From contig CAVWNW010000004.1 of the NCBI GenBank assembly GCA_963756425.1, forward strand, positions 248,001 through 312,000: a stretch of DNA of 64,000 nt, in the 5' to 3' direction. Positions 7,706-18,824 of this stretch are shown here, one piece after another. Under the pieces are notes generated by a model. It worked only from the letters and a program-made list of their open reading frames with translations, was not told the origin of the DNA and made no database searches. The translations under genes were made by a program, and so were the position numbers. This DNA is from DASQUK01 sp963756425. GTDB taxonomy: Bacteria; Actinomycetota; Acidimicrobiia; Acidimicrobiales; VFJN01. Every line of letters begins with the position of its first letter. Position 1 is the first letter of the stretch.

Positions 7706-8125
7706 GTGCACCCGGGCGCCCTGACCCTCACCGAGGCCGTGTGGCGCCAGATGCTGGGCCACGCGTACGACGGTCTGCCCGAGGAAGCGTGCGGGCTGCT
7801 GGGCGGCGATCCGGCGACCGGCCGCGTGGGCGTCTTCTACCCCTGCCGGAACGCGGCCGAGTCGGGCCGGCTCTACACCGTCGATCCCCGCGACCACCTG
7901 CGCGCCGACCGTGACGCCGAGGGCCGGGGGCTCGAGATCGTGGGGGTGATGCACAGCCACACCCATACCGAGGCCTATCCGTCGCCGACCGACGTGGCGC
8001 AGGCCCCCGACCCGTCCTGGCACTACGTGATCGTGTCGCTCAAGCGGGAGACGGCGGTGCTGCGGTCGTACCGCATCGTCGACGGTGCGATATCCGAGGA
8101 GGAGGTCGGGCTGGACGGGCGGTAG
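7706..8125 (+). CDS. M67 (JAMM) metallopeptidase, Mec-like
   Basis: JAB1/MPN-type zinc peptidase of about 139 residues. EEACGLLGG carries the catalytic Glu, and MHSHTHTEAYPSPTDVAQA is the H-x-H-x7-S-x2-D JAMM signature. In Mycobacterium the homologue Mec cleaves CysO-cysteine to free cysteine, and here a cysM-like gene follows 28 bp downstream. No CysO (MoaD-like carrier) gene lies in between. The GTG at 7706 is preferred, with GGAGG about 16-20 bp upstream; an ATG at 7676 would overlap the smpB start codon. Confidence 0.85.
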   Translation: MHPGALTLTEAVWRQMLGHAYDGLPEEACGLLGGDPATGRVGVFYPCRNAAESGRLYTVDPRDHLRADRDAEGRGLEIVGVMHSHTHTEAYPSPTDVAQAPDPSWHYVIVSLKRETAVLRSYRIVDGAISEEEVGLDGR

Positions 8126-8153
8126 AATTGTGACTGAATCGCTCAGGAATACA

Positions 8154-9110
8154 ATGGGAGCAATGCCGGCCCACTCCTCGGTCCTCGAACTCATCGGCAA
8201 CACGCCGCTCGTCGACGTCAGCGTGCTGAGCCCCAACCCCGCGGTGCGCATCCTCGTCAAGCTCGAGGGCCAGAACCCCGGCGGCTCGATCAAGGACCGG
8301 ATCGCCTGGAAGATGATCCAGGAGGCCGAGGCCGACGGCACCCTGAGCCCGGGGCGCACGATCATCGAGCCTTCGTCGGGCAACACGGGCATCGCCTTGG
8401 CGATGATCGCCCGCACCCGGGGCTATCCGATCAAGATCGTGATGCCCGAGAACGTGTCGATCGAGCGGCGGCAGGCGCTGGAGGTCTGGGGGGCGGAGAT
8501 CATCCTCACGTCTGGCGAGGAGGGGTCCAACGGCGCCGTTCGCCGCGCGCAGCAGCTCGCCGACGAGCACCCCGAGTGGGTGTTCCTGTACCAGTACGCC
8601 AACGAGGCCAACCCCCGGGCGCACTACGAGACCACCGGCCCCGAGATCTGGCGTGACGCCCCCGACGTCACCCACTTCGTCGCCGGGTTGGGCACCACCG
8701 GCACGCTCATGGGCGTGGGCCGGTTCCTCAAGGAGCAGAACCCCGAGGTCAGGGTGGTGGCCATCGAACCGCCGCTGGGGGAGCGGGTCGAGGGCCTGCG
8801 CAACCTGGACGACGGCTACATCCCGCCGGTCTACGAGAAGTGGGGCGGCCCCGACCTGCTCGACCGCAAGCGCATCGTCCGTCCTCGCGAGTCGATCGAG
8901 TGGACCCGGCGCCTGATCGAGGTGGGGATCTTCTCCGGCATCTCGGGGGGCGCGGCGCTCGCGGGCGCGGCCAAGGTGGCCTCCGAGATCGAGGCGGGCA
9001 CCATCGTGGTGATCCTGGCCGACGGTGGCTGGAAGTACCTGTCCACGGGCGCCTGGACCGGCGACCTCGACGCCGTCGCCGAGCTCACCGAGCGGCTGAT
9101 CGTGTTCTGA
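8154..9110 (+). CDS. cysM: Cysteine synthase (CysM/CysK family)
   Basis: PLP-dependent cysteine synthase. ELIGNTPLVDV, LEGQNPGGSIKDRIA (Schiff-base Lys), EPSSGNTGIALAMIA and FVAGLGTTGTLMGVGRFLKE are canonical family motifs, and FSGISGGAALAGA binds phosphate near the C-terminus. Next to a Mec-type peptidase it is probably the CysO-dependent type that uses O-phosphoserine; this is inference from context. Two ATGs are possible (8154 and 8163); AGGA at 8145-8148 is better spaced for 8154. A TAGAAT -10-like element at 8123-8128 suggests a promoter of its own. Confidence 0.92.
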   Translation: MGAMPAHSSVLELIGNTPLVDVSVLSPNPAVRILVKLEGQNPGGSIKDRIAWKMIQEAEADGTLSPGRTIIEPSSGNTGIALAMIARTRGYPIKIVMPENVSIERRQALEVWGAEIILTSGEEGSNGAVRRAQQLADEHPEWVFLYQYANEANPRAHYETTGPEIWRDAPDVTHFVAGLGTTGTLMGVGRFLKEQNPEVRVVAIEPPLGERVEGLRNLDDGYIPPVYEKWGGPDLLDRKRIVRPRESIEWTRRLIEVGIFSGISGGAALAGAAKVASEIEAGTIVVILADGGWKYLSTGAWTGDLDAVAELTERLIVF

Positions 9111-9167
9111 TCGCGGTCACCTCCCCGCCCACCGCAGGACATGTCGACGGCCTAGGTTGCGGAACCG

Positions 9168-10655
9168 ATGAGCCAGGTCCACTCGTCGCGGCACCATCGG
9201 CTCGAGGCGGTGGTCGCCGCCCTGCTGGATCCCGCGCTGGAACCCATCGTCGACATGGTGGTCACCAGCGACGGGTCCGGCTACGAGGCACGAGCGCTGG
9301 ACGGGGCCGTGCGCTTCCGGCGTGATCCCGACGGCGCCGACGCGCGCTACACCGAGGTGCACGTCGAGGGGCGCAACCCGCTCGGCGACACCGCCACCGA
9401 CCGCTTCCCGACGCTCGCCGCCGAGCGTGCGACGCCGTGGCCCACCCGCACCCAACAGTCCTATCCGCACGCGCACGACCAGATCGCGCAGCTCTTCGAC
9501 CACCCGGCCGCACCCGACATCGTGTGTCTGCACACCGCGGCCCACAACTGGGAGGACCACGGCGGCGAGCGCGGCGAGCACGGGTCGCTCGGGATCGTCC
9601 AGGTGCGGGCGCCGTTCGTGCTGGCGGGGGCCGGCGTCACGCAGCTCGGGTTCGTGCCGCGTTCCTGCCGCCTGGTCGACGTGGCGCCCACCATCCTCGC
9701 CCTCCTCGGAGCGCGCTCACACGACGGCGGCCAGCTGCTCGGCCGCCAGGACGGGCAGGTTCTGGGGGACCTCATCGACGACCGAGCCGCGCCGCCGGAG
9801 CACGTGGTGGGCTTCCTCTGGGACGGGAGCAACGCCAACGTCCTCTACGACCTCGTAGCCCGGGGCGAGGCACCCAACCTGGCGCGGCTCGTCGACGGGG
9901 GCACCGTGATGGGCCACGGTGCGATGGCGTCGCTGCCGTCCGTCACGCTCGCCAACCACACGACGATCCTCACGGGCACCCACCCCGGCCACCACGGCGT
10001 GCTCCACAACGCGTGGTACGACCGGTCCACCGGCGAGCAGATCATCACGAATTCGCCGGCCACCTGGCCGTGGGCCATGCGCTCGCTGGCCGCGGGCACG
10101 GAGACGATCCACCAGGCCGTGCATCGTCACTGGCCGGGTGCCCACACGGTGTCGGTCAACGAGCCCTGCGACGTGGGCGCGGATCGCTCGACGTTCGCCG
10201 AGCTGCGTGCCGGGCGTGAGCTCGCCCGGCCCCCACGCGCCGACGAGCTTCCCTTCACAACCGAGCGGTTCGTGCGGCCGCACAAGAGCTACGCATGGTC
10301 GTCCCGCGTGGACCACAGCGGGATGATCCAGGCCATCGAGGCGTGGGCGGGCACGGCCCCGCTGCCCCGGTTCTGCTTCGTCAACTTCACGCTCACCGAC
10401 GCCGCCTTCCATCAGGGTGGGCCCTATTCGGAGATCGCGACCGCCAGCGTCCGGGACACGGACGCCCGCATGGGCCGGGTGCTCGACGCGGTCGAGCGTG
10501 CCGGTGTCTGGGACCGGACGGCCTTCTTCGTGGTCGCCGACCACGGCATGGAGGACAGCAACCCCGCGGCCACGGGCGACTGGTCGATCGCGCTGGATGC
10601 CTGTGGCGTGCCCTACCGTGACGAGGCGTATGGGTTCATCTACGTCGACCCGTGA
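9168..10655 (+). CDS. Alkaline-phosphatase superfamily phosphohydrolase
   Basis: A 495-residue protein of the type I phosphodiesterase/nucleotide pyrophosphatase superfamily. The second half shows FLWDGSNANVLYDL (first metal Asp), LPSVTLANHTTILTGTHPGHHGV with the nucleophile Thr, FVNFTLTDAAFHQGG and FFVVADHGMED with paired metal ligands. The first ~200 residues resemble another copy of the C-terminal half (DIVCLHTAAHNWEDHGGERGEHGS, RLVDVAPTILALLG), so metal-binding parts appear twice. No signal peptide is seen. Substrate unknown. Confidence 0.8.
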   Translation: MSQVHSSRHHRLEAVVAALLDPALEPIVDMVVTSDGSGYEARALDGAVRFRRDPDGADARYTEVHVEGRNPLGDTATDRFPTLAAERATPWPTRTQQSYPHAHDQIAQLFDHPAAPDIVCLHTAAHNWEDHGGERGEHGSLGIVQVRAPFVLAGAGVTQLGFVPRSCRLVDVAPTILALLGARSHDGGQLLGRQDGQVLGDLIDDRAAPPEHVVGFLWDGSNANVLYDLVARGEAPNLARLVDGGTVMGHGAMASLPSVTLANHTTILTGTHPGHHGVLHNAWYDRSTGEQIITNSPATWPWAMRSLAAGTETIHQAVHRHWPGAHTVSVNEPCDVGADRSTFAELRAGRELARPPRADELPFTTERFVRPHKSYAWSSRVDHSGMIQAIEAWAGTAPLPRFCFVNFTLTDAAFHQGGPYSEIATASVRDTDARMGRVLDAVERAGVWDRTAFFVVADHGMEDSNPAATGDWSIALDACGVPYRDEAYGFIYVDP

Positions 10656-10676
10656 GGCCCGGGGGTCGCGGCCGCG

Positions 10677-11573
10677 GTGAAGGTACGCATCGGGTTCGGC
10701 CTCGGGACCCAGACGCTGTCGGGTGACAGCGGCCGCTTCGGGCCGTTCGTCGACGCCCTCGAGCGGCGGGGGTTCGACTCCCTGTGGTTGTCGGAGCGCC
10801 TGACGACGGTGGCGCCCGACCCGCTCATCGCTCTGGCCGTCGCCGCCGGGCGCACCGAGCGGCTCAAGCTCGGCACCAGCGTGCTGGTCATCCCAGGGCG
10901 CAACCCCGTCGTACTGGCCAAGGAGCTGGCCAGCCTGGACCGGTTGTCGGGCGGCCGGTTGCTGCCGGCGGTGGGGTTGGGCGCACCGGTGCCCGCCGAG
11001 CATCGGGCGTTCGGCGTGGACCGACGCGAGCGGGCCGGCCTGTTCGACGAGGCGTTGGGCCTCATCCGTCGGCTGTGGACAGAGGACGACGTGCACCACG
11101 ACGGCGAGCACTTCCACGTCGACGGCGTGACCCTGCGGCCCCGCCCCGTGCAGCGGCCGATCGACGTGTGGCTGGGCGGCGGCTCACCGTCGGAGCTGCG
11201 CCGGACCGGGCGGCTGGGCGACGGCTGGCTGCCCTCGTTCGTGGTGCCGTTCGAGGTCGAGGCCGGCTGGGCCACGATCAACCGGGTGGCCGCAGAGCAC
11301 GGGCGGTCGCTCGACCCTGAGCACCTGGGCGTCCTCGTGTTCTACCTGCGCTCGGGGCTGTCGGAAGGGATCGCGCAGGTGGTGACCACCCGGCGACCGC
11401 ACCTCAACCCCGCCGACGTGGTGCCGGTGGGCGTTGACGGACTGCGCCGCCAGGTCCAGCGGTTCATCGACGCCGGGGCGTCGAAGTTCGTGGTGGTGCC
11501 GGGCGAGGAGCCCGCCGACTGGGATGCCGAGCTGGGCGAGCTGGCGGACGCCCTGAAGCCGCTCGAGACGTAA
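10677..11573 (+). CDS. LLM-class F420-dependent oxidoreductase
   Basis: A 298-residue luciferase-like TIM barrel. It starts at GTG 10677 (VKVRIGFGLGTQT), 21 bp after the phosphohydrolase stop, so the two are probably cotranscribed. GFDSLWLSERLTT, KLGTSVLVIPGRNPVVLAKELASLDRLSGGRLLPAVGLG and VWLGGGSPSELRRTGRLGDGWLPS are typical of the F420-dependent branch. The substrate cannot be predicted. Confidence 0.88.
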   Translation: MKVRIGFGLGTQTLSGDSGRFGPFVDALERRGFDSLWLSERLTTVAPDPLIALAVAAGRTERLKLGTSVLVIPGRNPVVLAKELASLDRLSGGRLLPAVGLGAPVPAEHRAFGVDRRERAGLFDEALGLIRRLWTEDDVHHDGEHFHVDGVTLRPRPVQRPIDVWLGGGSPSELRRTGRLGDGWLPSFVVPFEVEAGWATINRVAAEHGRSLDPEHLGVLVFYLRSGLSEGIAQVVTTRRPHLNPADVVPVGVDGLRRQVQRFIDAGASKFVVVPGEEPADWDAELGELADALKPLET

Positions 11574-12158
11574 TCAGTGGGCAGCCGCCACCAGCAGCAC
11601 GGCGCCGAACAGCGCGAACAGCGCCGCCGAGCCGAGCCGGGTGACGCGCTCGGGCAGCCGCGCGCCGAACACCCGTCCCAGCAGGACGCCGAGCGCGCCG
11701 CTGAGGATGATGCCCACGGTGGCGCCGACCCACGTGTGGACGGGACTGCCCTGCGCCGCCAGCGTGGCGGTGGCCAGCATCGTCTTGTCCCCGAGCTCGG
11801 CCACGAACATCGCCGCTGCGACCGACAGCACGATCGAGCGGCGGTCGATGGCCACCGCACCCTCGCCGTCGGGGTTCGCCTCGTCTCCGGTGGCGGCGCC
11901 CCGCCCCCGCAGCGTCCAGGCGGCGAACCCGAGGAACAGCACGCCGCCGATCAGCCCGATGGCCCGCACCGGGAGCGCGACCCCCAGCAGGCCGCCCACC
12001 ACGACCGACAGCAGGTTGCTCACCGCGTAGGCGATGGCGACGCCGGCGAGCACCGGTCCGACACGGTGCCGAGCCCCGAAGCCCAGCGCCACGAGCTGGG
12101 TCTTGTCCCCCAGCTCGGCGACGAACACCAGCCCCAGAGAGGCCAGTAGCGATTCCAC
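11574..12158 (-). CDS. TMEM165/GDT1 family manganese/calcium transporter
   Basis: A 194-residue membrane protein with two repeats, each carrying the ELGDKT signature (FVAELGDKTQLVALGF and FVAELGDKTMLATATL), and about six TM helices. GDT1 proteins export or sequester Mn2+/Ca2+. The start is taken at GTG 12158, preceded by GAGGAG; a longer frame to 12251 reads through the leader. The upstream yybP-ykoY riboswitch (12231-12326) points to manganese as the inducing and transported ion. Confidence 0.9.
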   Translation of the reverse strand: MESLLASLGLVFVAELGDKTQLVALGFGARHRVGPVLAGVAIAYAVSNLLSVVVGGLLGVALPVRAIGLIGGVLFLGFAAWTLRGRGAATGDEANPDGEGAVAIDRRSIVLSVAAAMFVAELGDKTMLATATLAAQGSPVHTWVGATVGIILSGALGVLLGRVFGARLPERVTRLGSAALFALFGAVLLVAAAH

Positions 12159-12230
12159 GATGCGTCTCCTCGGTCGGGCTGACCGGGAGCGGGGACTGCG
12201 CGACCTCGACCCCGGACAGCGGTGTGTCCG

Positions 12231-12326
12231 GCGGTCGAAGGTCTCGCTCACCCCGGAGGGCCCGGGGACCGGGGCTCATCGCCCAGCGTGTCGATCACCC
12301 GGCGAGGAGCTACTCCCCTTCGCCGC
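12231..12326 (-). promoter_or_regulatory. yybP-ykoY manganese riboswitch
   Basis: On the minus strand the leader of the GDT1 gene begins GCGGCGAAG and continues GGGGAGTAGCTC (12307-12318), the conserved L1 motif. It ends with GAGCGAGACC (12240-12249), the L3 motif, then CTTCGACCGC (12231-12240), which pairs with GCGGCGAAG to close P1 with one bulge. These conserved loops form the Mn2+ site in this riboswitch class. A perfect 7-bp hairpin (CCGGACA/TGTCCGG, 12211-12230) follows and could be the expression platform. Confidence 0.87.
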
Positions 12327-12390
12327 AATGCAAGCTACCGGCGGGCTGGGGCAGCGGCAACGCACGGCGCCGGGGCCGTACTCTGCGGGC

Positions 12391-13227
12391 ATGGACGACC
12401 GGCCGATCGGGATGTTCGACTCCGGCTTCGGCGGGCTCACCGTGGCCCGGGCGGTCATCGACCTGCTGCCGGCGGAGCGCCTGGTCTACGTCGGCGACAC
12501 CGGCCGCTATCCGTACGGGCCGCGCCCGCTGGACGAGGTGCGCGGGTTCGCCATCGAGATCGCCCGCCACCTGGTCGACGACCACGGCGTGAAGCTCCTC
12601 GTCGTGGCGTGCAACACGGCGGCGGCGGCCGCGCCGTTGAGCGAGCTGGAGGACACGTTCGGCATGCCCGTGGTGGGGGTCATCGAGCCCGGCGTGCGCT
12701 CGGTCGCCACGGTCACCCAGACCGGGCGGATCGGGGTGATCGGCACGGTGGGTGCCATCGCCTCCGGCGCCTACCAGCGCACCGTCGCCCGGCTGGCGCC
12801 CGGCCTGGAGCTCACGTGTGCCGCATGCCCGGGCTTCGTCGAGTTCGTCGAGCGCGGGGAGACCGCCAGCGACCAGGTCCACGTGCTGGCCGAGCGGCTG
12901 CTGGCGCCGTTGCGGGAGGCGAAGGTGGACGCCCTGTTGCTGGGGTGCACCCACTATCCGTTCCTGGCCCGCACCATCTCCGACGTCATGGGGCGGGACG
13001 TGGTGCTCGTGTCGTCGGCCGACGAGACGGCGTTCGAGGTGCGGGCGCAGCTCGAGACCAACCTGCGCCGGCTGGGGGCACCCGGGCCTCCCGATCGGCC
13101 GCAAGCCCCAGAGGGCGAGCGCCGCCACCGGTGGCTGTCGTCCGGCGACGTCCGTGTGTTCCGGGAGCTGGGCCGGCGCCTCCTCGGGCCCGAGCTCGAC
13201 CACGCCGAGGCGGTCCCCTGGGCGTGA
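12391..13227 (+). CDS. murI: Glutamate racemase
   Basis: Cofactor-independent racemase supplying D-glutamate for peptidoglycan. The 278-residue protein shows IGMFDSGFGGLTVARA, YVGDTGRYPYG, VVACNTAAAA with the first catalytic Cys and LLLGCTHYPFLA with the second. ATG 12391 begins at the homology boundary. The 3' end overlaps the next gene by 4 bp (GTGA), so they are coupled. It leads the conserved actinobacterial string murI-MBL-rph-rdgB. Confidence 0.95.
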   Translation: MDDRPIGMFDSGFGGLTVARAVIDLLPAERLVYVGDTGRYPYGPRPLDEVRGFAIEIARHLVDDHGVKLLVVACNTAAAAAPLSELEDTFGMPVVGVIEPGVRSVATVTQTGRIGVIGTVGAIASGAYQRTVARLAPGLELTCAACPGFVEFVERGETASDQVHVLAERLLAPLREAKVDALLLGCTHYPFLARTISDVMGRDVVLVSSADETAFEVRAQLETNLRRLGAPGPPDRPQAPEGERRHRWLSSGDVRVFRELGRRLLGPELDHAEAVPWA

Positions 13228-13967
13228 GCAGCCCGACCGGCGTGACCCTGACCGTGCTCGGGTGCTCAGGGACGTACCCGGGCGACGGGGGCGCCTGCAG
13301 CGGCTACCTGGTGCGGAGCCCGGGCGCAGCGCTCGTCGTCGACCTCGGGGCCGGCAGCCTCGCCAACCTCCAGCGGCACCTCGCGATCGGCGAGGTCGAC
13401 GCCGTGGTTCTCAGTCACGTCCACCCCGACCACTGGCTGGACCTGCCGGTGCTGCGCAACGCGATGCGCTACGTGCTGGGGATCGGGGGCCTCCCCGTCT
13501 ACGGGACGGCAGAGACGTGGCTGATGGCCGAGGTCATCATCGGCGAGCTGCCGCCGACGATGTTGTGGCACACCATCGACGAGTCGTCGGTGGTCGAGGT
13601 CGGGGATCAGGTCGTGCGCTTCAGCCGCACCGACCATCCCGTCGAGACGCTGGCGGTGCGGGTCGACGCCGACGGCCGTTCCCTGCTCTACAGCGCCGAC
13701 ACGGGCTCGGCCTGGTACCCGGGCGAAGCCGGCGCCGACGTCGACCTGATGGTCTGTGAGGCGTCGCTCTCACCCGACCACGAGGGCGACGTCCAGCACC
13801 TGTCGGCGCGCCAGGCGGGCAAGCTGGCCCGCACGTTGGGCGCGGGCCGGCTGGTGGTCACGCACGTTGTTCCGGGCGTCGACGCCGAGGCACAGCTCGA
13901 CACGGCCAGCCAGGCGTTCGGCGGCCCGGTGGAGCTGGCCACCGCCAACCGGTCGTTCAACGTGTAA
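13224..13967 (+). CDS. MBL-fold hydrolase (RNase Z-like)
   Basis: A 247-residue metallo-beta-lactamase fold protein. LTVLGCSGTYPGDGGACSGYLV starts the fold, SHVHPDHWLDLP is the HxHxDH metal motif, and YSADTGS and VVTHVVPG supply the later metal ligands. In actinobacteria this gene regularly follows murI and precedes rph, and it was sometimes called a cyclic phosphodiesterase; the true substrate is unknown. GTG 13224 overlaps the murI stop. Confidence 0.85.
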   Translation: MSSPTGVTLTVLGCSGTYPGDGGACSGYLVRSPGAALVVDLGAGSLANLQRHLAIGEVDAVVLSHVHPDHWLDLPVLRNAMRYVLGIGGLPVYGTAETWLMAEVIIGELPPTMLWHTIDESSVVEVGDQVVRFSRTDHPVETLAVRVDADGRSLLYSADTGSAWYPGEAGADVDLMVCEASLSPDHEGDVQHLSARQAGKLARTLGAGRLVVTHVVPGVDAEAQLDTASQAFGGPVELATANRSFNV

Positions 13968-13970
13968 CTG

Positions 13971-14076
13971 GTCGGTCGTCAGACCGACGCCATCAGGGGC
14001 GGCGGTCGGGGTCGGGCCGGAGACCGGTCGGTCGCCAACCCCGGCGTGATCAGGACGGCGGCCGGGGTCGGGCCGG
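13971..14076. repeat. Hairpin and imperfect direct repeat upstream of rph
   Basis: GTCGGTC/GACCGAC forms a 7-bp hairpin at 13971-13988. An imperfect ~28-bp direct repeat (starts ATCAGG, ends GGGGTCGGGCCGG) occurs at 13992-14020 and 14049-14076. It fills the only sizable gap in the murI-rdgB string. Confidence 0.5.
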
Positions 14077-14092
14077 GTTACGGTGCCAAGTA

Positions 14093-14848
14093 ATGATGAG
14101 AGCCGACGGACGGGCACCCGACGAACTGCGGCCGGTCACCTTCGAGCGCGACTTCACGGAGATGGCCGCCGGCTCGTGCCTGGTCAGCTTCGGCAGCACG
14201 CGGGTGCTGTGCACTGCGTCGATCGACGACGACGTGCCCCGGTGGATGCGGGGTCGCGGCCGGGGCTGGGTGACGGCCGAGTACTCGATGCTGCCGGGGT
14301 CGTCCCCGGAGCGGATCCGGCGGGAGGTCAAGGACGGCCGGCCGTCAGGGCGTACCCAGGAGATCCAGCGGCTGATCGGCCGGGCGCTGCGGTCGGTCTG
14401 CGACATGACGCTGCTGGGCGAGCGCCAGGTGATCGTCGACTGCGACGTTCTCCAGGCCGACGGCGGCACGCGCACCGCGTCCATCTGCGGCGGCTACCTG
14501 GCGCTGCACGACGCCCTCGCCCGGCTCGTGGGCCAGGAGGTGATCGGCGCCCACCCGCTGGTCGCGTTCTGCGCCGCCGTGTCCGTCGGCGTCGTCGATG
14601 GCACACCGATGCTCGACCTCGCCTATGTCGAGGACAGCCGGGCCGAGGTCGACATGAACCTGGTGATGACGTCGGAGGGCCGGTTCGTCGAGGTGCAGGG
14701 CACCGCGGAGGGCACGCCGTTCACCAGGTCCGAGCTCGACGAGATGGTGGCGCTGGGTGAGAAGGGCATCGCCGAGGTCATCGAACTGCAGCAGGAGATG
14801 GTCGCCGAGCCGCCGCCGCTGCGGCGGGTCGTTCCCGACCGCCGGTGA
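14093..14848 (+). CDS. rph: Ribonuclease PH
   Basis: Phosphorolytic 3'-5' exoribonuclease trimming tRNA 3' ends. The 251-residue protein contains RADGRAPDELRPVTFERDF, GSTRVLCTASIDDDVPRWM, GRGWVTAEYSMLPGSS, GRTQEIQRLIGRALR and DCDVLQADGGTRTASICGGY, all typical. Two adjacent ATGs (14093, 14096) are possible starts. It overlaps rdgB by 4 bp. Confidence 0.96.
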   Translation: MMRADGRAPDELRPVTFERDFTEMAAGSCLVSFGSTRVLCTASIDDDVPRWMRGRGRGWVTAEYSMLPGSSPERIRREVKDGRPSGRTQEIQRLIGRALRSVCDMTLLGERQVIVDCDVLQADGGTRTASICGGYLALHDALARLVGQEVIGAHPLVAFCAAVSVGVVDGTPMLDLAYVEDSRAEVDMNLVMTSEGRFVEVQGTAEGTPFTRSELDEMVALGEKGIAEVIELQQEMVAEPPPLRRVVPDRR

Positions 14849-15441
14849 CCGGCGCGGGCCCGGCGTCGGGTGGTCGCCGCCCGCTGCTCCTGGCCACCGG
14901 CAACGCCCACAAGGTCGCAGAGGTCCAATCGATCCTCGGCGAGCCTTGGCTGGTGGTGGGCCGCGATCCCGCGGTCGAGGAAACCGGCTCGACGTTCGAG
15001 GAGAACGCCCTCCTGAAGGCCAGGGCGGTGGCGGCATGGGCCGGTGAGGTGGCCATCGCCGACGACTCGGGGATCGAGATCGACGCACTCGGGGGCGCCC
15101 CGGGCGTGCGGTCGGCGCGGTGGGCCGACGAGGGTGACTGGATCCCCCGCGTCCTGCGCGAGCTCGCGGGGGTGCCCGAGTCGGGGCGGGCCTGCCGCTA
15201 CGTCTGCGCCGCGGCCGCGGTCTGGCCCGATCCGCACGCCCGCGAGTTCGTGGTGCGGGGCGTGGTCGAGGGCCGCGTGGCCGAGGCGCCTAGGGGGACG
15301 GGCGGCTTCGGCTACGACCCGATCATGGTTCCGACCGAGGGAGACGGCCGCACGTTCGCCGAGATGTCCGAGGCCGAGAAGCACGCGCTCAGCCATCGCG
15401 GCCGGGCGTTCCGCGGGCTGGTGCCGCACCTCGTGGACTGA
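14845..15441 (+). CDS. rdgB: XTP/dITP diphosphatase
   Basis: House-cleaning pyrophosphatase (Ham1 family, 198 residues) that removes dITP and XTP. LLLATGNAHKVAEVQSIL, TFEENALLKARA, AIADDSGIEIDALGGAPGV, GFGYDPIMVP and FAEMSEAEKHALSHRGRAF are the family motifs. GTG 14845 overlaps the rph stop. The gene ends 1 bp from the convergent aconitase. Confidence 0.95.
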   Translation: MTGAGPASGGRRPLLLATGNAHKVAEVQSILGEPWLVVGRDPAVEETGSTFEENALLKARAVAAWAGEVAIADDSGIEIDALGGAPGVRSARWADEGDWIPRVLRELAGVPESGRACRYVCAAAAVWPDPHAREFVVRGVVEGRVAEAPRGTGGFGYDPIMVPTEGDGRTFAEMSEAEKHALSHRGRAFRGLVPHLVD

Positions 15442-15442
15442 G

Positions 15443-18320
<2,878 letters not shown>

Positions 18321-18325
18321 ATGGG

Positions 18326-18787
18326 TCACGCTACCGCCCGTCCCCGGCGACGCCGGTAGCGGAAGGTGACGCCCACGGCCGCCACCAATGCGGCGGTGGT
18401 GGCGGCCTCCGTCCAGCGCCAACGGGGCGCCTCGTTCTGGATGTGGTCGTGGAACTTGTCGACGGCCGGCGGGAACGGCGACCGGCCGAAGAAGTGACGG
18501 CCGGGCTTGTCGAGGTCGATCAGGCAGGCGCCGGCGAGGCCCACGAGGGCGCTGCGCCGCACCGAAGGGGGCGCCGCGGCGGCGACGGCGGCGGTGACCC
18601 CGAGGCCGATGGACCCATCGATGCGGGCCAGCCTGAGGAACTCGTCCTCATCCATGTCCCGCTCGCCGAAGTGCGGCGTCATGTCCATCAGGACGTGGGA
18701 CGCAACCCCGATGACGAACGCGGGCACCGGGCGGCGCACCAGCGCGCCGATCGCCGCCCCGGCCAGCGCGTGGTTGGTCACGAACAC
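18326..18787 (-). CDS. Hypothetical membrane protein
   Basis: A 153-residue protein starting MFVTNHALAGAAIGALVRRPVPAFVIGVASHVLMD. The first ~35 residues and two later stretches are hydrophobic. The conserved-looking NH, SHVLMD(M)TPHFGE and DKFHDHIQNE histidines resemble membrane metal-dependent hydrolases of the YdjM/DUF457 type, but the match is loose. It ends 6 bp before the aconitase start on the same strand and may be cotranscribed with it. Confidence 0.65.
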   Translation of the reverse strand: MFVTNHALAGAAIGALVRRPVPAFVIGVASHVLMDMTPHFGERDMDEDEFLRLARIDGSIGLGVTAAVAAAAPPSVRRSALVGLAGACLIDLDKPGRHFFGRSPFPPAVDKFHDHIQNEAPRWRWTEAATTAALVAAVGVTFRYRRRRGRAVA

Positions 18788-18824
18788 CAGCGGAACCTAC
18801 AACGGCACTCCCGGCGCTGGCCGG

